26,149 bases of DNA from Stramenopiles sp. TOSAG23-2 (Eukaryota; Sar), in contig LT649441.1 in NCBI GenBank assembly GCA_900128395.1, forward strand, positions 1 to 26,149. The letters are read 5' to 3'. The notes beneath the pieces are model-generated. The model saw only the letters and a list, made by a program, of their open reading frames with translations. It was not told the DNA's origin and made no database searches. Position 1 is the first letter of the stretch, and the number at the start of each line of letters is the position of its first letter. Shown here piece after piece: positions 16,662 through 26,014 of the stretch. Both the position numbers and the translations under genes were made by a program.

Positions 16662-17456
16662 AAATTTATTTTCGAAAAAATTTAATAAAATGGAATATGA
16701 GAAAATATAAAATAAAACGGTACACTATTGTATTTTTTAAAGTAAAAATGAACTAATAAAATCTCATAAATTACATATATATACTTATACTTATTAGTAT
16801 ACCAAAATAAATTGAAATAAAAATGTTATATAAAAAAAGGTGTTTTTGGTTTTTGGTTTTTGGCGTCGTCAAAATCTCATAAATTACATATATATACTTA
16901 TACTTATTAGTATACCAAAATAAATTGAAATAAAAATGTTATATAAAAAAAGGTGTTTTTGGTTTTTGGTTTTTGGTGTCGTCCGCTATAAGTAGAATAA
17001 GGCTATAAGGTTTTCGGCTGATTTTTGAGAACGGCAATATACTATACTAAATAGTATAAAAAACTACAGAGTTTTTCTCTCTCGCGCTCAAGTTTTTAAC
17101 TGTTAAAGAAGTTACTATTACCAGGCCTGTATTTTGTTATTATTAATTATTACCGTATTATAAAAAAATAGAATAGCTAATTATAATGACACAGTACACA
17201 ACAATTGTTTTCCATCATTATTATTCTCCATATAAATAATATAATAATGTGTTGTTTTGTTATAAAATATATATACACTATGATTACAATATGAATGTGT
17301 ATAACGTATGTACGTCGATCAGTTGTTATTTAATAAAAGTCAATTGCATCTATAAAAGTAGACTTCTTGAGGTCGAATTTACATCTGGTTTCTTTCCACT
17401 CGTATATCAATACTCATTCTATCTCCTATTTCCGTGACAAGTCTTTTTTGTAAATA
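16662..17456. other. Intergenic region with 113-bp duplication
   Basis: Lies between the CRTAC1-like gene and the ankyrin-ADK gene (both +). It contains the 16758-16983 duplication and a pyrimidine patch TTTTTCTCTCTCGCGCTC (about 17074-17091). The ORF at 17249-17437 looks non-coding. No RNA gene is recognised. Confidence 0.5.
16758..16983. repeat. 113-bp intergenic tandem duplication, one mismatch
   Basis: 16758-16870 and 16871-16983 match at 112 of 113 positions (C at 16864, T at 16977). Each copy ends in a GGTTTTT mini-repeat and GTCGTC. This is the only duplication of the series outside a gene, and the only one whose copies differ. Confidence 0.95.
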
Positions 17457-20400
17457 ATGTCCATCAAGTCACTGTATTCCAACGAGGAGGAGGAGTGGAA
17501 AAATACAGAAGAATATGATATTACTCGTTTGCACGACGCGAATCCGACTCATTTATCTACCAAAAATAATGAGGGGCAGCTGCCAATACATTGTGCAATA
17601 GCAGCTGCAGATATTTCTGTCATCAAGAAGATGCACGAATTGAACGAAGATGGTGTTTCTGTAAAAGAAGGTCATTTGAGTTGGACTGCTTTACATTTAG
17701 CAGTTTATTTAGGAAGAGACGATTTAGTACCATTTTTAATAAGTGTTTATTCTCCTGCAGCAAAGTTATCAGATTCTGAAGGACAATTGCCTATTGACAT
17801 AGCGAAGGCAACAGATGACGACACAAATGAAGTGAAACAAAGCAAAAAAAAGATACTACGAATGTTAGAAAATCTTGACGATACTATAAAGGAGTACAAA
17901 AAAAACAAATGAAGTGAAACAAAGCAAAAAAAAGATACTACGAATGTTAGAAAATCTTGACGATACTATAAAGGAGTACAAAAAAAATAGCTCGTCTGAG
18001 ACAGCTACTGGTAGGAAAGATGATAAAGGGAGTAGTGTAAATACCACAATGACAGGCCATACTGTCTTGGAAGATGGTCGTATAATGACTCAGGATGGAA
18101 AAATAAAAAGGAAAGTACGCAGTGACGATAAAAGTACAATTATATGTTTTGTCTCTCATCCCTCTGCAAGTCATCACGCGTATGAAATTGTACAAGGATT
18201 AATGGATAAATATGAATATACGTCGCACAAAATTAAACTTATATTAGAAAAGAAACGTGAAAATTTATCCAATGAGTCAAAAGAAAAAATGTTAACAAAG
18301 GAATTAATAGACGATGATGAAATGATAGAAATAATAAAACGATATATAAAAAAAAAGATAAACTTGCCAGGTGGTATAATACATGGTTTTCCACTTACAG
18401 AAAATCAATATAATGCATCTATAGACAAAAGCAAAAAAATTATTCCCTCGTATATTATATTATTAGATGAACCGGGGGGTGAAGAGGATGTAGAAGATGA
18501 GGAAATTATATCGAAAATAGAAAGGTTCCATTTAATTAAAGACATAGTACGTGGACGTGCAGATGAATTAGAAAGTTTAAACATAAAAACAAAATCTTTA
18601 TATATAAATGGTACAGATCGTAAAGCAGATGAAATACTGAAAGACATTATTGATAAAGTAGGAGCAACTCGTGCTGAAAAAGTGGCAGCTGAAAAATTAC
18701 AGGCCAATGCACGGGGTTTTATGGCCAGAAAATCATTAGTGCGAAGTAGATTCTTGCTAGTTAAATGTCAAGCTAGATGGAGAGGTATTATGGTACGAAA
18801 AAGAGCTTCACTGGCAAAAGAACTGAAAGAAAAACATGATGAACATGGCTTTTTTGATGCGTGGGTGACTGCATTTGATGAAAGCAACAAGTCATTTAAA
18901 AAAATAAAAAGTGTCTTCCGCAGAAACCGAAATATACAATTGCAAACTCTATATGACAAATGGTTAAAATTAGATGACAAAAACAATGTTGAATTAGAAA
19001 CATTTTTAAGAGTCATTTCAGATTCCGATGATTGGGAAAAATATGTTGTTCCTAAATTTAAGCGAAAGGATAAAAAAGATCAAATTATTTTAAATTTTAC
19101 AGAAATGATCGAATTTGTAAATGAACACGGAGCACATGTTCATGAGTCAAGGTTAGAAGAAACGCATAGATTGCGGGATCGTGTCATGTTGTTAGAATTT
19201 GCTGCGCGAAAAAATGAATTTGAAGATATTTTTAAAAAAAATGCAAATGAAAATGGGGAAATTACTATTGCTGAGTTTCACAACATATTCCTCGAAACGT
19301 CCAAAGCTTGGGGGTACGATGGCGACGCACTAGAAGTAGACTCCGCTGAGGAAAAAGAAATTTTTAAGTCCATAAAAGTTAAAACACCAGGGCATGTGAC
19401 ATGGGATGAATTTCATACGCACATGGATGATTTAGCGCACGGTGATACAAGGAAATTTGTAAATAAAATTGTAGATAAATCCAATGAGTTAGATAAAGAA
19501 TTGCGAAAGCATCGTGCAAGGAAACATCGTAAAGTAATCGATACTAATTTTGAATACGAGACAGAATCCGATGATGATGATGATGATGTTAATAGTGATA
19601 CAGATGTTAATAGTGATACAGGAGATGACAAAATGGGCAAATTTGCATCTCCATATAAACGAAAGGAAATAGCAAATAGGAACAGCCCAAAAAACAAAAT
19701 AAGCAGAAGTCCAGGTAGCCCGGTTAACGAAGCGTATGTTGTAGACCAATCAAAAGTTCCAGATAAGAAAAAAATGTTAATTCGTATATTCAAGAAATAT
19801 CGCCAAGGCTTACATCGTTTATTCCAATTTTATTCTAAAGCAAATATGGGTGAATTTCATGGACGATCATTCGAACAAATAAGTAAAGAACATAGTGGTG
19901 TCAATTTAACCATGTTTCGTTTAATGGTAAAAGATTTGGGTTTAATTACTGAAAAAAGACTGAAATATAAAATAGAAGCTGCACGACGTCGGTTTGAACG
20001 TGAAGGCAAAATAGGAGATATGCCATTTGAAGATTATGCTAACGAAGTAAGACCGTATACAACTAAAGAAGTCGTTGATAAATGTTTTCGTTACAATTCA
20101 ACTTTATTAAAATGTGTTTCATCCGTTTCGCAAGGAAAGGGTATTTTATCGAAACCTCAATTTACAATGGCGCTCGGGAAAGTAGCTGTGGAATTGTTAG
20201 GCAATTTCCCATGGAAAGAACGTTATCCAGAAGCGTGGAGGCGTGTTGATGCTGTGTTTGGACGTTTGGATTTAAACAACTTGTCTGAATTAAATAAAAG
20301 ATTAAGAGGCAAAGGTGGTTTTTGTATTGGTGATGGGGACATAAGTGGGCATACAGGTAGTATGCCTACTACACAAAAACTAACACTTTCGTATCCATTG

Positions 20401-21570
20401 CGTCTACCAGGTGATCCACCAACACCACCGCCAACAAGCCCACGGAAGCCTAAGTTTAAAAATAGGTCCAATAAACCAACTAGAAGCTTTGTAAAAGCCG
20501 ATATAGATAAACGTAACGGGGAATTGTTATTTGGTAATGGTGCGCTAACAAGCCAACAAAATCGTAACAACATGATGACAATCTCTTTGGCTACTCAATT
20601 TGGAATTGATGATACAATAAATGATTTTGGCAATCCTTATGATTCATCCTATGGATATGATCAAGCAGAGAATAACGTATTGAATACTTTAAATTTATCA
20701 TATGGCGTTGAACAAGATCGCGCAAATATGAATAATAATGATTATTCGGTTTACAATAATAATGATGCTAATAAAATGGGAAGAGGAAGGGGGTTGCAAA
20801 TTGAAACAAAAGTAAATGCTGATTATAAGTACGACGGTTTAGCGCCACCACCATCATCACCATATTTGCAAGATGTTATACAAAGTACAGGCGGTAGTGG
20901 AAAACCATATGTTGGGCAAACGTATCAAAACATTTCAAAAGGTGGTGAATTTGACCCATATTCTTCGTACAATAGTAATAGTAGGTCTACAAATTATTCT
21001 AAAAATGCTTTTAAAAGTGATAATAAATTTGTTGATGGTGTTAGTAAAGTAGTTGTTGGTAAATTTGATGATGACCATATGTGGTCGATGTCATGGAATG
21101 AATTGGAGAGTGATTTTGAGCCAACGCGTGCTATGCCTTATAATGAAAGATCGCATATACGAAGAAGAGAAAAGGAGCGAGCAAATTTTGAACGTATAAA
21201 GTTGAAACAACCACCCCAAAATTCAAAGCGTAGAAATACAAATCGCAAATCACCATTGGCAAAACGTACAACTATTCCAAATTATAATAGAAGCAATCGT
21301 AATAGTATTACAAATTTGAATCATAATTCTAATAATGTACCAAAATATCGCATGAAAAATACAGGCATTTCAGACTTATCGAGTAGTATTCCAAGGAGTA
21401 GTAGAACTCCTGGTAGACACATATCACGTGAACAATTTAATTCAATGAAAAGTCCACGTAGAGGTCGTAGAAGAGGTATAGGGCATGGTAGAAGTACATT
21501 TGCTGGAAGAGATAGTGTCGCAAGCCCAGATAGATCACAAAGAGGACTAAGGGGTATGAAAAAATATTAA
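17457..21570 (+). CDS. Ankyrin / ADK-like / IQ / EF-hand-like protein, frame broken once
   Basis: A large protein (1343 residues once one 82-bp copy is removed). Residues about 35-120 hold three ankyrin repeats (NEGQLPIHCAIAAAD, SWTALHLAVYLGRDDLV, SEGQLPIDIA). About 195-375 resembles adenylate kinase (STIICFVSHPSAS..., INLPGGIIHGFPLTENQ), but the Walker A GxxGxGK is absent, so phosphotransfer is unlikely. Two IQ motifs follow (AAEKLQANARGFMARK, VKCQARWRGIMVRKR, about 385-420), expected to bind calmodulin. An EF-hand-like pair is degenerate (FEDIFKKNANENGEITIAEF, about 555-575). The C-terminal half is disordered, basic and Asn/Ser-rich. Ankyrin, ADK-like and IQ modules occur in axonemal and basal-body proteins, so a ciliary role beside CEP131 is a reasonable inference. 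The ATG 17457 precedes the ankyrin block. The 82-bp duplication at 17823-17987 ends the first frame at 17912. It is the only lesion. Confidence 0.82.
17823..17987 (+). repeat. Exact 82-bp tandem duplication in ankyrin-ADK gene
   Basis: 17823-17905 recurs exactly at 17905-17987 (83 matching bases, period 82, one shared A). Copy 1 leads to a TGA at 17910-17912, and copy 2 restores the original frame. The unit has no AGGT. Confidence 0.95.
19588..19623 (+). repeat. In-frame 18-bp tandem repeat
   Basis: Two tandem copies of an 18-bp unit encoding DVNSDT follow a run of Asp codons in the acidic linker of the ankyrin-ADK protein. It preserves the frame and is ordinary low-complexity variation. Confidence 0.75.
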
Positions 21571-21814
21571 ATATATGGAGTGTGTGTAGAGTATATATAT
21601 ATTAAATAAAATTTTTAATTTATGAATAAGAGAATTTTTTATATACATCATGTAAGGAGATTTGTACGAAACAACCATCATCTTTTTTAATATACGAATC
21701 ACTGTAAACAAATAATTAAATTATAATTTCCTCGCCCCTTCAAAATCAAAACTATCATCAAATGTATAATACACACTAAAATATAATTTTTACGTTCTCT
21801 CTCGTGTATAACTT

Positions 21815-22533
21815 TCATATTTTAACACCAAAGGCAACTAATTGTTTTTTTATTTCCCCATGTTTTATTTTCTCTGCTGTAGACATTGTATCCATATGTA
21901 AATAATTGCCACCACTGTTTCTTTTTCGTTTTTTTTTGTTTTTTTTGTGTAGACATTGTATCCATATGTAAATAATTGCCACCACTGTTTCTTTTTCGTT
22001 TTTTTTTGTTTTTTTTGTTATTAGTAGTATCATTATTCATCATATTTGTTATGTTTGCACTTGTATCATGCGCATCATCATCGTAACAAATGATACCTGA
22101 ACTATATTGTGGCATATATGCAATTCTAAAATCATTTGTAGTATTTGGAACACTGCAATGCCATACATCATTTGATAAGATGCATACATCGCCTTTATTT
22201 AATAATATTGGTTTGAAATATTTATCTTTGAAATTATTGTTATCATTGTCAAAAAGATTTCCATCTTCGTCATCATCATTTTTATTTTTTGGAGTTGATT
22301 TTAATAATTCATTTAATGTTACATTATATATGTTTAATTTATTCTTTTTTTGCTTAAATTCATCTTCTAAATATTTTGGTAATATAAATAAACATCCATT
22401 TTTTAATGTCATATCATTCAATGCAATCCAAACCGATACATATGGATACATTGTTTTTTTGCATTTATGTTTTAAGCTATCATAATCACGATGCCATTGA
22501 AATGCAGTAGTTTTTTCATTGTTGTTGTTGTTG

Positions 22534-22573
<40 letters not shown>

Positions 22574-23105
22574 ATGGTGGTTTTACTATATATTGTTCAT
22601 TCAATAGATATATATCTTCGCCTAAAATTCTTGTTAAAATGGTCTTTAATTTTTGATTGAACAAGACACTATCAATAATTACTTCCTTATCATACATGTT
22701 TGATATTTGCTCTTTATTTTTTTGAACAATATCAGAAGTTACCGATGTTGAAGTCTCTAATCTAGCTTTTTTATATTTATATTTATTCAATTTTATTTCA
22801 TTATTTAAATTATAATTATTAATATATTGACCATTCATTGGTTCCAGTATACAAGAAGATACTGTACTGTCATCCACACCATTTATTAGATCATTCTCTT
22901 CTTTTTTTTTATTGAATAAATCTAAACTTTCACGCTTTAATATTTCTATCAAATTCATTTGTTCTTTATTCTTTGTTGAATTTACAATATCATTATGTGT
23001 AAAAAAATTTTCAATAATAACATATCCATCGTTTGAAAAATCCTCAATGACACTTGAATAATCAACATGATCATCATTATTATCTTTTTCAATTGTTTCT
23101 GCCAT
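21815..23105 (-). CDS. Phytanoyl-CoA dioxygenase-like (PhyH) protein, frame broken at C-terminus
   Basis: Fe(II)/2-oxoglutarate-dependent oxygenase of the PhyH superfamily; the substrate is unknown. The N-terminal block FSNDGYVIIENFF (about residues 23-35) is typical. The metal triad is visible as HRD in QWHRDYDSL (His and Asp about 204-206) and the distal His in WHCSVPN (about 315), followed by the Arg that binds 2-oxoglutarate (FRIAYMPQYSSG). An N-linker of about 100 residues and an Asn run (22518-22573) interrupt the fold without touching motifs. The true C-terminus is a Lys/Arg-rich tail ending QLVAFGVKI with a TGA at 21815-21817. A 70-bp exact duplication (21878-22018) shifts the frame just before it, giving a spurious reading. 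Removing 70 bp gives 406 codons plus stop. Because the catalytic core lies upstream of the break, activity could survive even if the lesion is real. The tail region is also the source of the insert in the CEP131-like gene. Confidence 0.83.
21817..21927 (-). repeat. Inverted donor copy of the CEP131 insert
   Basis: These 111 bp (C-terminal coding sequence of the PhyH gene) are found exactly, in reverse complement, at 13133-13243. They partly overlap copy 1 of the 70-bp duplication. The match is perfect, so the copying is recent or artefactual. Confidence 0.95.
21878..22018 (-). repeat. Exact 70-bp tandem duplication in PhyH gene
   Basis: 21878-21948 recurs at 21948-22018 (71 matching bases, period 70, one shared base). 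The unit ends in long T-runs (Lys-rich coding on the minus strand). The extra 70 bp shift the frame of the C-terminal tail. Confidence 0.95.
22518..22573 (-). repeat. Asn-codon microsatellite in PhyH gene
   Basis: A GTT/ATT trinucleotide tract encodes about 18 Asn between KPPC and the EKTTAFQWHRD motif. It is a loop insert typical of this genome and does not disturb the metal-binding residues. Confidence 0.85.
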
Positions 23106-23324
23106 AACGTATCTTGTGTTTTTGTTTTTCAGTTTTTTGTGGTTATCTTTATATATTTGAATTATTTACCATGTGCTAGTATAATTGTTTTGTATGGTAT
23201 ATACCGTATCATATGCACATATCCTTGCTTCTTCTTCGAAATCACTCAGTCAACTTTTCACTGCAACTTATTGAATAATAATAATTTTGTATTTGAAAAA
23301 TTGTATGTACATTACACATATCTC

Positions 23325-23360
23325 CTCTGGTTTCCAGAGTAGTCGTCTAGCTGGCTAGAC
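23325..23360. repeat. Two adjacent perfect hairpins
   Basis: CTCTGG-TTT-CCAGAG (23325-23339) and GTCTAG-CTGG-CTAGAC (23345-23360) are each 6-bp perfect stems five bases apart. A C/G-rich stretch with a repeated CAGCAGACC word follows (to about 23389). Paired hairpins in an AT-rich spacer suggest a structured transcript, but no known RNA class is recognised. Confidence 0.45.
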
Positions 23361-23556
23361 TACCAGCCCAGCCAGCAGACCAGCAGACCTTGACCTATGA
23401 TATAAATAGGACTTAATGTTATTTATATGCTAATCTATAAAATCGTAGGAATGACAATCGCACGTTAGTGCGTTAGCAATAAAAATACTATTCTAACTAA
23501 TACAGTATATGCTATTAATATGTCATATGTCAAAATTCTAATTCTGCTATAATATT

Positions 23557-23571
23557 GCATGCCGGGCATGC
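23557..23571. repeat. Perfect GC-rich inverted repeat
   Basis: GCATGCC-G-GGCATGC, a 7-bp perfect stem around one base. It is followed by two GGCTTGC words (23575-23581 and 23587-23593). It could be a dimeric protein site or a hairpin. Confidence 0.45.
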
Positions 23572-24385
23572 TAAGGCTTGCCAGGCGGCTTGCTATGTAC
23601 TGTACATCTATATCCTGTGGCCTTCCGAATCATATTTTATATTTTCCCTCAAAGGTCAAAGGTGTTAGACACGATATTTTCATTATTACAGTAATAATCC
23701 TGTGTATCCCTGTGGTATCCTCCAGCTGTAGTAATAATATTGTGGATTTAGATTGTTGCGATTGCCAGGATTGTGGAGGAAATATGATACTTTAGCTAGC
23801 ATGTAAATAGTACTGTAATATTGAAAAGAAAGATGACATCATCAAATATCTCAGCATTTGTCGTCATCAAACAATACTCATCAATACAATACTATTGCAC
23901 TGTAACTGTCGTCTACTCATATGATTATAGATAGATATATTGTTTATATTCACTTTTAAGAAAGGGGAGAGAGATATACGACAAAAGAAAGAAATACAAG
24001 AACATTCACATTATCTAAATATTATAGATATACATATATTATACACGTCTCTAAGATATATATATAAAAAAAAAACACACACACCTTTTTACTTGTAATA
24101 GTATAGTGAAAGTATTGTTGATAGTGAACAAATTTGAGATTATTATATATACAGCAGTACTAAGATAACAAATTAGCATAGGTTGATATATAGAATATAT
24201 CAAACATAAATATATATAGATTATATATAGATACATCATATTACATATATACTTGGAGGTTGGAAAACTTATATACATATATCTGTATATAGTAAACAAC
24301 TATAATTTCAATTTGTACAAAGCATTTTGCAATTAAAACAAAGTCAGATATCAACAATATAAAAATACTTCAATAAAATAGAAAA

Positions 24386-26014
24386 ATGAAAAGGCGGCAT
24401 AGTATTACTAAGGCATCGCCAAATAATCAAACGAACGCTATGCCTATACCCGGGCGTATGAAGATTGGAATTGGTAGTAATAGCAACAAACGGCATCATT
24501 GGGCCCCCCCGAGCCCACAAGTGAATGCAAATATGTTGAATACTACTGTGCTCGGCGTGCCAGTGCCACGTATGCATAACAATACCAATGGTTTTAACAA
24601 TAATATTAGTGGTTTTAAATATAATCCAAACATGAACAACAACAACAATTATGATAATAATAATAGTAGTAATAATAACAACAACAACAACGCCTCCTCC
24701 TATACCAAAGGATCTACATCACCAAATGACATGAATATTTCACCATTGCGTTCGAAACGTAAAAATTCACCACAACAGCCAATCAGCATGATGAATCTGA
24801 ATAGCGATAGCAGCGAGAATGGAGAAGAGCATAAAATGGATTTACAACAACAACAACAGCGAAAGCCGCCAAGGCGTACAATTGGTTTGACAGATTTTGA
24901 AAGGATTAGAGTCTTAGGCAAAGGTGCATTTGGTAAGGTTTTGTTGGTTCGAAATAAACGTACTAGGAAAATATATGCACAATTGGTTTGACAGATTTTG
25001 AAAGGATTAGAGTCTTAGGCAAAGGTGCATTTGGTAAGGTTTTGTTGGTTCGAAATAAACGTACTAGGAAAATATATGCAATGAAAATTTTGAAAAAAAA
25101 TCATGTTATAAATAAACGACAGGTTGCCCATACCATGTCGGAACGGCATGTGTTGGGACGCTCTAAGCATCCATTTGTTGTACAAATGCATTGTGCTTTT
25201 CAAACTGTTGATAAATTAATTTTTGTATTAGATTATTGCGCTGGTGGTGACTTGTATTACCATATATCCCGCAATGGACGATTAACGGAACCGCGCTGCC
25301 GTTTCTATGCAGCAGAACTGGCAGAAGCATTGGCTCATTTACATGGACGTGGCGTTGTGTATAGGGATTTGAAACCAGAAAATGTTATGATAACTGCTGA
25401 AGGCCATGTAAAATTAGTTGATTTTGGATTATCAAAGCAAAACGTAAAAAGTGCAGTGGAAGGTGCATCTAGTTACTGTGGCACACCGGAATATTTAGCA
25501 CCAGAAGTGATGCGCGATCAATCCAAAAGGAATTACGGTACTGCCATTGATTGGTGGAGCTTAGGTGCATTGATGTACGAAATGTTGACTGGGTTGCCTC
25601 CATGGTACAGTCGTGATCGAGAAACATTATTTAATGGTATCAAACATGGCGAGTTGACATTTCCATCATATGTATCCATGCAAGCACGTGGTATATTGAA
25701 AGATTTTCTTTGCCGGGATCCACTACGTAGACTTGGTGTACGAGGAAGTATACAACAAATTAGAGAGCATCCATTTTTTGAAAACTTAGATTGGGAGAAA
25801 TTGGTTAAATGCCAATTGATTCCACCTTCTATGCCCATTTTTTGAAAACTTAGATTGGGAGAAATTGGTTAAATGCCAATTGATTCCACCTTCTATGCCG
25901 ATTTCTATGCTGAAAGGAACTGGCCGGCGACTTCAACACAAAGGTCAGGATAAAATGTTACCTAAGCTTGTTAAAGTTGGTGGACCTAAACAAAAAAGTT
26001 TATTACTAGATTAA
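24386..26014 (+). CDS. AGC-family Ser/Thr protein kinase, frame broken twice
   Basis: A protein kinase of the AGC group, nearest in look to S6K/SGK/PKB-like enzymes. The N-terminal 165 residues are disordered and Asn-rich with many basic/Ser-Pro sites. The kinase domain starts at DFERIRVLGKGAFGKV (glycine loop). It has the VAIK-type lysine in YAMKILKK, HRD as YRDLKPEN, DFG as VDFGLSKQ, the AGC P+1 block YCGTPEYLAPEV, DWWSLG, and the AGC C-lobe end HPFFENLDWEKL...IPPSMP. The residues before CGTPEY are ASSY, so the activation-loop acceptor is probably Ser. The short C-terminal tail (ending KQKSLLLD) lacks an obvious FxxF hydrophobic motif. Two exact duplications break the frame: 101 bp over the glycine loop and 64 bp after the C-lobe. 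Removing both gives exactly 487 codons plus stop, from the ATG at 24386 to the TAA at 26012-26014. Confidence 0.87.
24878..25080 (+). repeat. Exact 101-bp tandem duplication over kinase glycine loop
   Basis: 24878-24979 recurs at 24979-25080 (102 matching bases, period 101, one shared A). Copy 1 runs to a TGA at 24989-24991. The unit contains AGGT twice (in AAAGGTGC and TAAGGTTT), so GT-AG splicing from copy 1 to copy 2 would remove exactly 101 nt and restore the protein. It is the only unit of the series with this property. Confidence 0.95.
25771..25899 (+). repeat. Exact 64-bp tandem duplication at kinase C-terminus
   Basis: 25771-25835 recurs at 25835-25899 (65 matching bases, period 64, one shared C). 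Copy 1 leads to an early TGA at 25843-25845. Removing one period extends the protein to the TAA at 26012-26014. Confidence 0.95.

Larger units (their letters stand above)
23106..24385. other. Long divergent intergenic region with hairpin islands
   Basis: Lies between the PhyH gene (-) and the kinase gene (+), at 1.28 kb the longest spacer. It has GC-rich islands at 23322-23395 and 23555-23600 with tight hairpins (separate entries) and a tandem AAAGGTC AAAGGT word (about 23652-23664). From 23900 on it is AT-rich leader-like DNA with TATATA runs up to the kinase ATG. A 78-codon frame at 23559-23795 is not supported as a gene. Confidence 0.5.

Noticed and set aside
23559-23795. 78-codon ORF with a cysteine-rich end (DCCDCQDCGG)
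   Set aside because: It begins inside a palindrome and has no recognisable domain or signal peptide. Its codon use is unlike neighbouring genes, so it may be chance in a GC-richer patch. It is kept as non-coding for lack of support.
12354-25899. All duplications as ordinary introns gained by AGGT duplication
   Set aside because: Only the 101-bp kinase unit contains AGGT. For the other coding units no GT-AG pair removes exactly one period, so splicing cannot explain the series.
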